A DNA stretch of 64,000 nt, taken from positions 3,474,501 through 3,538,500 of the forward strand of contig JACATO010000121.1 in the NCBI GenBank assembly GCA_018389105.1, written 5' to 3'. This DNA comes from Nautilus pompilius (lineage: Eukaryota; Mollusca; Cephalopoda; Nautilida; Nautilidae). The notes under the pieces were generated by a model, which was not told where the DNA came from, did no database searches, and saw only the letters and a program-made list of their open reading frames with translations. Positions 11,883-24,300 of this stretch are shown here, piece by piece. The translations under genes were made by a program, and so were the position numbers. Every line of letters begins with the position of its first letter. Position 1 is the stretch's first letter.

Positions 11883-14800
11883 GATGGGTATATCAGGTGT
11901 GGCAAGAAAAACTGAGCATGGCTCAGAGATGTTAGAGATCCTATTACAATAGAGAACTTGTCATCCACTTGAGTAATTAATGAAGGTCCAGTGGGAGGGG
12001 CTCAATTCTATGATAAAATGAAAGTTACTTTCTATTAACAAAAGGGTTTCTTGCTTTCTTTATCATCCTGAATGAGTGACTACTTCACGATTGTGGTTTA
12101 TATGGAGACTTTTCATGTGGTAATGTGTGTACACACAATGGTATCTGGCATGTAAATTAAAGGTGCAGTGGGATTTTACTTTCAAAACTTATGCATGAAA
12201 AACCACTGATTCTTTTCCAGATGTTATTAACTTAAATATTTTAAATAACGCATTTTAATAAAACAAAAGAAATTAAATCAATTATGAGTGATTTCATGAG
12301 ACCAAATGTAATAAATCTGAACATATATGTATGAAAACTGTTATAGTATACAGTAGAACACACATTACTGTGAATATTTACCATTCTTTGGGGCATAAGC
12401 CCACTACTACCTTTCTACACTACTCAGGGCAGGGAGGGGGGCTTAAAATATAAACTCCTTCCTTTTCATCACAACTATGAATTGCTCAAATTTACTATAG
12501 TTTTAAAAAAACCAGCATGAAGAATTTTGATTTCTAATTTGTGTACTTTTGTTTACTGATGTTTGATAATTCTACATAAAATAATAATGAATATACACAC
12601 CTAATTTATAAAGTTATTTTCTGCACAGTATTTCTTGTTTATTCTGATATTAAACATCTGGTATATCTTTCATGATTTTATCCACAGTAGCTCTCCGGGA
12701 CTAGAGTGCTTGATAAATTTACCTTTGATGGGATCAGTATTAAGAAACTACGGTAAAACAGACAAATTTATAAGAATTATAGATTGTAAGCCAGATGCTG
12801 AGTCAGTCATAGAACTTTAGTGAGCAGGAATTGAGTAAATGTTGCCAAATATAAACATTTAAAAGCAAGATGATGGTATCACAGCAAACTTTCTATTTCT
12901 CCAAAAATGTTCAGAAAATCCTTCCCCATAAGTATAAATTGTTTACTCTCCTGATGTAGCTGCAGAGTTGCACAAGTTTCAAAATACAGCAGCCAACTTA
13001 ATCATACAGCTTGTAGTCCATTTATAAGTGTGAATCCATTACCAATTAATTAAAAGAAATTGGTGCCACTATTTCTATTTCTTAAAAGGAAAGGGCTTCA
13101 TTTGTAATGTGATTAAGGCTTTCAAATCTCAGAACCTTTTCTTTTATCAGTTCTCTTAGGAAGTTTATTTTACTCTAGCCCTTCACCACAGCCATCAGAG
13201 TTGGTGACCAAAACACCAGGGGAGGGTCTAAAAATGGATTGTTAATAGACAAAAGTATATATAAATTGCAAATAAAAAAAACTTTTTTAGGAAACTATTA
13301 AAATACAAAAAAAAATAGGTAAATTATAAGCTCACTACTGTCAGGAGATAGTTGATTTTCTAGAGCCAGTACACAGTAGAAGCTATTGGTATTTACAGAG
13401 TTAAACCTGTAAACTTAATTTTTTTTAATATTTTAATAAGTTACTATGATATAATCTGTTTTGTTATAGTTGCTGGTATTCCATCTACTAGAAATTGTTC
13501 TTTCTATTTTTGAAATCCCCTTATATTTGTCTTTATAAAAAAAAATTATATTGCTACTATAACTGTTCTTATGTATATAAACTTTATTAAATAATGAAAA
13601 ATTCTTTTAAGGATAAAATCTTCCATTGTTAAGACATGAAAGTATTAACCTTTTCTGTTAAACTGGCTAGTTTTTGCTATCTGTCTTTTTTGATGTTGAC
13701 AGATAAACTACTAACACTGTCTGAAAGTTTAGTTGTCTGTAGAATGTACGAACAAATATTTTGGCAGGTAGTTGTATTATTTTTAAATAACTGTTTGTTA
13801 CTATAATAACACTTTTGTTATTTATTTATTAAAGTTGATACAGATTTTTCACTGTTTGATTGAGATTCTTCGTTAAGAAGTTTGAAGTTATGATCTATGC
13901 ATGCACTTATCTAGTAAAATGGTATAACGACTTTGGTTTTTCATTCTATTTGGAACTCCAAAAATATCACCATTATTTCTATCTACTGAAAATTCAGTAG
14001 GCATGTGTGTAATGCAGTTTTCCCTCTGTCATGCATGCACTTACTGTTCTACTGCAGTGTTTTGTTCATTTTTTGTGCTCTCTAAACATGTACTTCATAA
14101 GCTGTTGGCAGAGACTGCAGTTAACTGTACCCAGCATGTTGCTCAACAGTGTACTGAGCATTTCATTCTGATGTTTCCCCTTACCCATAACCATTGCTAT
14201 AAGAAACCTGACTATTATACACTCAAATGGTAATTTTCAAGTGACTGGCTCAAATATTAAAAAATTTTTAGAGGTAAAGATAAAAATAGGGGTTCTCTGT
14301 GATCTTGAGTGCATTGTAACTAAAGAGAAGATAGTTCAGTGATGCAATAGCAAAACTTCGATACGTTTAATAGCATTTTTAACTCGATTGAGTAACAGAC
14401 GTGTAAATAGTTATAAAGTTAGTCTCATGACTTTAAAAAAACTCTGTTGCTATGTGAAGATCTCAAATATGATTAAAGATTATTATAAACTCGACAATGG
14501 TTATTTTACATTAGTAATGCCATTATGAATGCTAAGTAAGTAGAGACAGTGTTAATACAGATTTTCTTAGGAGGAGTTAATGACCTAGTGGCAGTATATA
14601 TTTACTGATGGTTAATCTTTAATTCTTAAATATATAAATGATTTACATGTTAGATTTTTATGAATAATTTTCTTTAAAATTTTTTAAGGTATGAGAAATG
14701 TAAGTTATTAACCACACTAACCTTAGGAAAAAAAAAACCTATGAAAGCTAATCCATCAAATATTTAAATATCTTTTTACTGTTAAGATTTTGACAGTTCC

Positions 14801-17800
14801 ATATAAATGTTCGGTAGAGAAAACTACGACTAAAAACTTCCATGTAAGCAGTAACCTTTTATGGTTCAGAGTAGATGGCATTGCCCTAAAGTTCTAAACA
14901 TGCCCATTGGAGAGTATTCCAGGGTTCTGTTTTTGGGCCTATTTTTTTTTTTCCTCTTGTATATAGATTATATTGGTATCAGAATCTCTAACAGTTAGCT
15001 TGTAACTGTTGTTAGACAAAATTTTATCAACTGGAAATTTCAAACTCTTAACATCTGAAGCAAACCATTTAGTAGATTGATTTTGATCTTAAAAAAAATC
15101 AATCAATCATACCCCACAAAAATAGACTCAGATAAAGTGAGGAAAAGATTTTGATGCTAATTAACAGTGCCTTAAAAAGTATAAAGCAGTATGAGAGGGC
15201 ATCTCTTAAAGTCAGCATGTTCTTGAGTGTACTAAATTGTATCTTGAAATAGGGAAACTTCAGATGTTCTAATTCCTCTTTACAAATGTTTGGTTGGACC
15301 CATTTTAGAATGTGGAAGCATGCAGATATTTTAGTTAAAGCTCATAGATTTCTTTCAGCTCTTTTGTCTTATGTAGAAAATATAGACTGCTAATACTTGA
15401 TCTACCCCTGAGGTCACAAGTTTAAATACAAAGCAATATCATGTTGATATTTAGAAGTGATTTTTAGACGGAAGTTTGAATTTTGATACTAAGAATTAAA
15501 ACATTTGAAATTTTAAAACTATTGCATCAACTAAGTATTGAAATTGGACAACAAAATTATGCAAAAACCACCAAAAGTTAAGATTTCTCTTGTAAGCAGT
15601 AGTAATTTGTTCATGGAAATAAGATAATTGTTGCTTTTAACTAGGATGAAAGGTAACTGATTTTAAACAGACTCCAATGAATGTATCTAAAACTCGAAAT
15701 ATATATTTTTTATCAGTTTTAGCTAGCTTTAAGTTTTATATTATGTCACACTCTGAAAAAAAAGGTGGGGGGAGAATAAAATATTTGGCAATTAACTTTG
15801 CACTCAAGTAAGTTTTTTGACATCTGACAAGTAAAATTCAGTGTATAGGATAATTCTATTTTGAATAAAGTGTGGACAATCTTTGTGGAATTCTCGATGT
15901 AAGTGCTGATTCAAAATTCCAGTGCTAGTTTTCAGTTTTCACTTGTTGAAAATACATAAAAACTAGATAATTAAGGTAAACAAAGGTAATTTATTTTGTA
16001 AGTGTCTGTATGGATATGTATATTTTTGATGGTTTTTTTATATCATGTGTAATGGTGGATCTGAAGAAAAATGTCTCATTTACGTAAACAGTTAGGTTAC
16101 ATTAAACAGCATTTTCTATTAATAAAATCAGATTCTGATCACAGCCACCCACCAAGATGTTACTGGCCCTTGCAAAAACAGAGCCTAGTTTATTACCTTT
16201 GTGCCAAGCTTGCATCTTGATTGAGTGATCGGAAAATCTTCTAAGAGAGTGTAGTGTCTATAGCTTAAAATAACCATAGAATGAATTGGAGAGGATGCAA
16301 GTGATAGTGAAGCTAACAGGTGACTAAGGTACCTGTCCAACATTTCTATATCCAATTAAATGCATCAACTATTGTTTAATATTTTTTGAATGTCCATTTG
16401 AGCCTTACTTTTACAGCTTTATTATTCTACATGCATATATATTCGTGCACACTTGTTTGCTTAGATTTGTTGATACAAGAGCTATGTACATTTTATAGTT
16501 GGGTTTTCCTGCATCAGAACATTTTTTGAGCATTTACTGGTTATTTATTCACTTTGCAATATATTATATATGTAGCATTGTAAAGTGCCAATATGCACCT
16601 ATATATTGTGCTAAACACTGCATTTAACTGTTTTATCTTTTTTTGCATTTCTTAATATTTCTATTAAAATGCATAGCTTTTACACCTGCATAAGTTCTTT
16701 ATACTGTAATTTGCAGGATAAATTATGCATAAAAAGGTGGGGGAAGCTAATGAAGACTGGATCAGAAGATCAGTCAGCCAGTATGGTGGTGGTAATTTTT
16801 CCTTGGTAGCTAAGCCAGGACTGCTTAGAGTGAACAGTATCACCCGATGGCAGTGCTGTAGTGAGTTATGGAGAATGCTTCTGGAAAACCTCGTGTTGTG
16901 TTAACCATTATATCTATAATGATAAAATGGATTACCATTGTTTAGCCCTTTTTCTGAATACTGACACATACAAGGGGTTTTCCAAAAGGGGTAATGTTTT
17001 ATTTACTTACATTAACTTCAAGGAAGAGTAGATTTAAGGGATTTTCAAATAAGAGTTGGCCAGTTAACACCTGGCCAAATCTCCCGAATGGTATTTGAAC
17101 ATTCCTAGTACAAAAAGTAAGTTTCAGAAAAAGCCACTCCTATTACTGTCATCCAAGTCATTTTTCACAACTGCATTTGTAACTACAGCAGGATCTTTCT
17201 AAATGAAAGGAAGAAAAAGATTCTAAATATTTAAACGTTTATTTTGTAATACTGTAAAGGACCAAAATATTCAATGTTTTGTTGCACAAGACAATGTATC
17301 CAGTTGGTAATAGAAATGTCTTTAATAAATATTAATTTACCAAAACAGGTATTGTTTTAATGTGCGTGTGTGTGTTCACAAAAAAAACACTAATACTGTT
17401 CAAGTGCATTAAATACTTTGTTATAAATTTAATATAAATAACTTGTTCTTAAATTTCAACATTTGTGGATAAACTTAAGGATCTGTGACTTTACCATTCC
17501 CATTGCTTTTCTGTTTTAATTTAAACAACCCAAAATCAGCAACCATGCTACAGAGGCAGCAGTGTCTACTTTGTGACCTCTGAACTTTATGCGGGCTTGT
17601 GGTTCTTATTTAATGCGCTCCAGACAAGGATTGAAGGTTTAACTTTTGCTATCTTTGACAACAAATAACACAATTTACTTTCTCATGCCAAAAGAAAAAA
17701 ACAGAAACAAACCAGTTACGGTCGTAGAAAAGTGGAAAGATGGTATTATCAAAAACTGGTCTGGCAACTTGATATAAATTAGAAATGCCCTCATTTAAGT

Positions 17801-18154
17801 CCTGTTTCGCTCATCTTGTGAATTAACTTAAAAAAAAAAAAAAAAATTTCTTTTTTCCTTGGTGGAATAACATCTGGCTGGATTTCTGAATGCCTCTTGT
17901 GCATCAAGCAAGACTTTTCTGAAGGCTAAATTAAAACCCTTTCAAGAATAGCGGGCTTTGTAGCTAGGATTAAAATCGTTTTGTTACTTTGAAATATTTA
18001 AACAAAGACAGAAGGTAACCTGATAATCAGAAAACAAAAATTTTAAAAAGAACAATTTTTCAGGTTAGGATTTTTATAATTTTGATCATCATCATCATCA
18101 TCAAATTTGTTGTAGTAATACATGAGGTAAAATAACCTCAGTGTGTAGTCATGC
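11883..18154. other. Intergenic/3'UTR stretch between convergent genes
   Basis: 6.27 kb of AT-rich sequence with no coding exon recognised on either strand. It must hold the 3' UTRs and polyadenylation sites of both convergent genes. Many AATAAA and TTTATT hexamers occur, so the true cleavage sites cannot be chosen from sequence. A short (ATC)n array sits near 18085-18103. Confidence 0.6.
12257..12262 (+). promoter_or_regulatory. Candidate polyadenylation signal for SLC44A1
   Basis: First canonical AATAAA after the stop codon, 375 nt downstream. The region is AT-rich and has later copies (for example near 17327), so use of this one is a guess. Confidence 0.3.
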
Positions 18155-18307
18155 TTACTGTGTGTCAATCTTGTTTTTCCTATAGCATTTTGTCAAAAAA
18201 TGCCAGATGCTGTAGAGAAAAAGTTCTGCAATCTCAAAGATCGTTATTGCGGACATTCCAATCCAGAGACCCAGTGTGCCGCCAATGTCAGAGATAAACT
18301 GCACCAG
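18155..18307 (-). CDS. DEG/ENaC exon 12: span 2, pore and stop
   Basis: Acceptor AATGGCAG. Encodes LVQFISDIGGTLGLWIGMSA then ITIFEIAELFLYSIW and a short basic tail ending KNKIDTQ and TAA (18155-18157). Contains the GMS filter (G-x-S) and Ser just before DIGG, at about the position whose substitution by bulky residues opens degenerins. The cytoplasmic tail is short, about 14 residues. Confidence 0.95.
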   Translation of the reverse strand: MVQFISDIGGTLGLWIGMSAITIFEIAELFLYSIWHFLTKCYRKNKIDTQ

Positions 18308-21300
18308 CTGCCATTGAAACAATACAAAATGAACAATTACATACACAATATAGTAAAGTTCTATTTAGGAGGAGAGTTTCAAGGAATAAATGTGCCTCTA
18401 ATGCAAATCCTAGATATATTAAACTTTTTTTATTTAATGTCATGCCCATCTTCACATAGCACTTATGTTTGGATCTAGTCAATATAGTGTTATCTAGTGC
18501 CAGAAAAAGCTCTTCAATATATATATATTTTTTTTTTTGTGTGTGTGACTACAATATAATCAGCGAGCTGCTAGAATTTTGACATTAGATATAAGATTTC
18601 ACCTTCCCAAGTTAGAATTCTGCTGTGTAAAGAAACTGGGTTGAGTGAGTCTGATAACCTGACTGACATTGTTTTAGACAACAGCTATTACACTTCTAGA
18701 TGTGACTGTCTCCATTTCTTTAGTCCCCTGAGCCAGGATCAGGATACAGTGTCTTGAGCAATATCAAATAAAGGTAGTTGGCAAAATAGATTAGCTACTG
18801 GTAACAGTTAGGTTGTTAAGTTTAAGGGACCCATGTTCAAATTCTGGTCAGGAGCAGCTCACTTTGGTGTATCTCCCTGGTATGGTTTCTTTTCACACTC
18901 CATTAGCTAGCTATGTTGGGGGGGGGGGGGGGACCCAAAGTCTGAAAACGAAAAGTTTGTGTAGTCTTTCTATGCCCTGACCCTTATTAGCAGTCTTGTG
19001 CATGACCTGGAATATGGAAGTGGGCAAGCAAATGGATGGTATCATGTAAGGAATTTGTGTGAGTTTTGCTATTGATTCGTTATCTTTGTGAAGAACAGCA
19101 GCAACTTTGGTAACCTGAAAGTGATTTTTCGATTTTAAAATTTTTTTTTTTTTTGTGTGGAAGGGATCTTTTTAACCCTATACTTTTCAAAATGAAGTGC
19201 ATGTACACGTTAAGTACAGTGTGTGCTGTGGGTCAACAGTCACACAAGAAACCTGCTAAATTTGTCATGGCGGTGCCATGGCAATCTTAAGATGGGTGAT
19301 TTGGGGTTGGAAGATGTCGGAAAGCATCACTTTTCCTGTAAAGCCTTCCACAGTCTGTTTTAGGCACTGATTGGTAATGTTATTTATGTATAAAAATTGT
19401 CTTCTTATTAAATAGTCTGTTAAGCTTTGTCATCTCCTACCCTGAAAACTATCCATAGCAGTACAACAAAAACAACAACAAAAAAAAGTTTGTCTTACTT
19501 CATATGATGGCACCTCAGTAATCGTTTCATAGTTCAGATTTTCGTAATAGATGTTCACAGACAAGAAGTTTAACCTGAAACGGAAATTAAAAAAACCACC
19601 TCTCTCAGAACCAGACTAAAGGAATAAGATGGCACTGTTTAGAAAATGTTTAACTCTTGCCATTAATAAGAATCAGAGAACTTATACTGGCCTAAAAGAA
19701 ATTTTTCATCCCTTATTATATAATCTGGGACTAAACACTGATTTTATGTCTTTATCATGAAATGCAAAAGTAGGTTATTTGTATTTTATAGTCTTTTGAT
19801 TTTTCTAAAAAAAAAGATCTAGTTACTGTAAAATGTTCAAAGTACTGTAAATATGGTAACAGAAACTCTTAAAACTCCTATGAAGTTTTAATATATAAGG
19901 TAAATGTATTAAACTTCTAGACCACCCCAACAAAGGTATTCCACAAACTTACAACATTTGGGAAAATGTCTGTAAAAACTTTCCTATAAGAACTATATGT
20001 GCTAATACAGAGAGCATCTATCAGTCATATACAAGATGACTTATGTATTGGTATCCTTTACCAATTTACCATTTGAGCAAAATCTTTTCAATCTTAATTA
20101 AGCCAATATATCTATGTCATAGTAACAACTGCAGGCCTATACACTGTGGCCTGGCTAATGACTTAAGTTTGGTAACTTTAAGTTAATAACGCTTGATGGT
20201 CAAACTGAAACCTCACTTACCTTTCCTATTACACCTTCACTCTGAGTAATTAGTAAAGTTCATAAGGAAGATGTAGTCAAGTCTCTTGGAGTTTTCAAGT
20301 TATAAGTGGTCATAAACTTATTCATTTATAAGCTTCATTTCTTGTGTTGGAGCCTTTCTGTAAGTAATTATAAGAATATGTACTTATGTACCTATATTTG
20401 GATAACAGCTCAATACCTACCTTTGATCTCTCTTTGTAGCATTTTTCAGTTTATTGCAAATTTGGGTACCTTTTCTTTTGCAAACCTTCTGAATTAATTT
20501 ATCCTAAAAATAAATTAATACAAGTAGTAAGTTAAAATGAAGACTAATTTAATTGTTCTTTTATAAAGTATAATTTTGGAAAACTTAAGAATGATAAATG
20601 CTCCAAGTATGACTGAAGTGAAGAGGTTATGATTGATTGTCATCTTAGGATTTCCTAATTATAAACTGGTTTTAAGTATCCAAGCTCTTGAAATTTTTGA
20701 AGTCATTCATAGTGATAAAGAGAACTAAGATTAAAACTAGATAGATAACTAATCATATCTGAGTAAGAAATCTGTCATGGTCATCAGTCCATTCCTCCTT
20801 GCTGATATTAGTCAAGTTCGCATTTGCACGAAGTCTTCTGATATTTGGTTTTTGCCGCATGATCTAGTGTCACAACATATTTCTCCATGATATTTTTACA
20901 GATATCTAATATTTAAGAAAAAAATTCATTTGTAAATTCTGCATCATTTGTCCACTATGTGCTATCATGATGGAAGATGGCTTTTTGAAAAAAACTATAC
21001 CATCTACAATTGTAATTCTAACAAAAAGAAAAACTATATAGCCTTAATGATTAATCAAAATAAACATTGTTTTCAAGTTTACCTTCATGATAATATCTGC
21101 TATCTTTGTAAAAAAAATTATGACATGACTACATAGTTTTAATTCGCTTTCTGATATTTAAAAACAAATAACTGTAAATTTACATGCTTCATTTTGAAGT
21201 TTTAAATAAAGTAACTTACAAGAACCATTGGTGTTGGCCAGGATGCTCCAGAAATGGACTTAATGTAGGTTGTTTCTCTGAAAATGAAAGATGTTGATGT

Positions 21301-24300
21301 TTACCATATTTCACATTTTCTCCCACATAGATAAGAAACCTTTGTTCTCATTGCTAAATATTTCACAAATACTGGGTTTTTTTGGCATATGTTGATACTT
21401 CTTCCTCAGAAGTTGAGGCTTCACCTTATACTAAATCAACTTATCTATGAATGAAAGAAAGAAAAACAGGAAAATTAGCCAATTCATCTCGTACTCCACA
21501 TAGACCTATTCTTTGAAAAATATGGTACAGTTGTCCCCCGGTATTCGCGGGGGTTACGTCCCTTGAGCACCCGAGAATAGTGAAAAACCGCGAATATTGG
21601 ACATGGTCCATAAAAATGCCTATAAACGTTAAAATATAACGTAAAATATAAGTAAATATATAATAATAATTTAATAAAAAATACAACACTCAGCGAAATA
21701 CTCGAGATAGCTACACACGGTAAACTGGGATGATGCTGGGCTGCATCTGCCTGAGACAGCGCCTCGTGGGCAGCAGCGAGGAGAAATGAATAATGCTCTT
21801 GGATTGGCTACTTTCAAACCTCCAACCAATATTGTTTATTTTACATTGATATTTTGCTGAATTTATGTTAGTATTTATATTACAAAATTAGTAAATTATA
21901 TTGTTATTAATAATTTAGCATTAAAAAGCGTGAAAAAAATATATATTGCCACGAAAAAAGCCATAAAAAATCACGGAAGATATTTGCGATTCCGCGAATA
22001 TGCGGGGGTTTCCACGAACAGTTATTAGTTAGGTTCTAAGGAAAATTCGCGAATAACTGGGGCCGCGAATGCCAAACCGCGATCACACAGGGGTTGACTG
22101 TATATTCAAATACAAGTGCCATCTAACTGAACAGTCAATATTCATTTCTCCATAATCTTGCATCATGCAATAATAATTCAAACTGGGAAAAAACATGTTG
22201 TCAGTACATACTTTAAAATTTACCTCTCATTGATGTAATCGTAGTGATTGAAAGAAAATGGTGGAATGATTTTCTCTGAACACTAAACTCCTACAAAGTA
22301 CTAATCCTATCAGTGAATGTGTTTTGAGGAGACTGGAAGTTTTGCCAATTTGCCTCATTTAGGAAGGAAGACATACAACACACACAAGATCTAGCACTGA
22401 CGTCATCATGCTTATCACATTCTGCATGACCTGAAACACTAGTGCATAGCCTGCTTGAAGAAAACAATGGCTGCTTAGCAAGATAAGTGGCAAGACATTT
22501 TGTGAAGTGATGAAAACGTGAGCTAAATGAGCATGTCAACAGAAATAATGTGGAGTCTTGATAATCTCCATAGTTATTAAAGAATCTGTAGTGGTTGGCA
22601 TAATTGGCCCAATTTCCTTGAAATAGGGTTGCAGGTGAGTTGTACCAGCAGACATCACTGTGTACACTGAAATTCAGCAAGTCAACAATTTACAACTCAT
22701 TCAAGATGGGGAATTTGCTCGTTATCATTGAACAGTGTGACAATGGCTTGACGAAAAGTTTTCTAAGCAATGATTAGACATGTGCAGTTTTTTTTCAGTG
22801 GACTAAGATCTTGTGATTTAACACTACCTGAATTTTTCTTGAGGGGAGCATAGTAAAGGAAAGAATGTATAGAAACCTTACTACCAGTGCATGGAATCAG
22901 ACTTGAACTGTGCAAAAAAAAAGTGTCTGGGCATTTCCCTGCAGGAGTGCTTGGACAACAAATGGCAGACAAGTTGTTTGGATGTTTTACCTCTTGTTGC
23001 AATAGGCGATTGCATTTGATGCTATGACATAGACCAGAAATATAAAATTTACTATTGGAATCTGTTTGGTTAATTACGGAGCACCTTGTGTATTGCCTAT
23101 TTGAAGTCAATAAAATATCCAAATTTAATTACAATTTATTTGGCATCTACTTCTAGATTCTACTGCATTACTTTGTCACTCATTCATACTATTTTCACAA
23201 TTAAAATAGACCTTTATTCACTTTCTACAAATGTAAAATTCATGCCAGAAAATTATATACTACACAAAATTTAAACTTAACACAGTTAAATACCAAACCA
23301 CTCAAATTTACAAGTAAATTATATGCAGTAATAAATTAGTATATTTTTTTTTTTTTGTTCCTTTCCAAATGTCTAGTGTGTTTACAATCTGTGCTTCAGT
23401 TAACTGGTTTGGAAAAGCAGAAAAAATACAATTACTAAAAATATCTCTAATTTTTATCCTGTGCTAATGATCTCTGTAGTCTTCAAAGGAATTTGGAGCT
23501 GTGAGCAAGTTGTGAAATCAGTGCCTACATGAATGAATAGCTGTGTTGAATTCTCCATCACGTGTATGAAATTAACCTTTAGGAATGGTACATTAGGACT
23601 TTGATCGATAACCGGTTTTTTCAGAGAAACACGTCATTCATGGTAACTAACTGAGCATTAGATGTACCAGGTTGGCTGCATGTTGCCAGGATATACTTAC
23701 TGCTTATTTACCATTACTGGTGGGTGAGCTGCGCTGATTGTTGTCGCGTGATTTTGTTTCTGAAAAGTTACACTGATATTTTCTTGCAAAAAAAAAAAAA
23801 AAAAAAGGTTTATGAACGAGGGAATTATAATTTTTCATGACTGAAGAATGTCATTAAAAAGTGGTGCTGTAGAACAAATTAAAAAAAAGGAAAGGAAATT
23901 TGCCAAGCTAAAGTAATTGCAAGCACTTTAAAAAAAAACAAAAACTGACCCACATCTGCACAACCAGCTGTTATGGCCACAAATATTCAACTAAGTGGTG
24001 ATTTTCCTGCAACTTCAAATCCTGAGCCAACACAAATACGAGTGACCTCTTTTGGTCTAGCAGGCAACCTTGTTCCTCTTTTTACAAACAATTTAGCAGA
24101 CAGCGAAAATGAAACAGGCAAAGACCAATAAATCTACCATCATCATTGATCTAGGGATGGGATTAAGTTGGGAAACTGTGATCTAGGTTTCAGCTCAAAT
24201 CTGCATGAATATGTGATGAGGGAGAGAATCAGAAACGGATATTTCTCATGAAAAGAACATTTGTTTGCAAGCTTACCAGCAGAGTTTTGATCGAGAGAGG

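Larger units (their letters stand above)
18308..21219 (-). other. Introns between DEG/ENaC exons 9 and 12
   Basis: Three AT-rich introns (18308-19498, 19575-20420, 20504-21219). The first holds a SINE-like piece and a 15-base poly(G). No transposon protein is recognised in the other two. Confidence 0.55.

Noticed and set aside
22224..22282. Candidate DEG/ENaC exon on the - strand encoding CSEKIIPPFSFNHYDY, with good-looking splice sites
   Set aside because: Its start phase (0) does not fit exon 8, which ends two bases into a codon, while exon 8 joins exon 9 directly in phase and gives the expected CDNPC-T-ETTY sequence.
22291..23122. Two long open frames on the - strand (129 and 119 codons)
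   Set aside because: The opposite strand carries ordered transposase motifs; these are shadows with no family resemblance.
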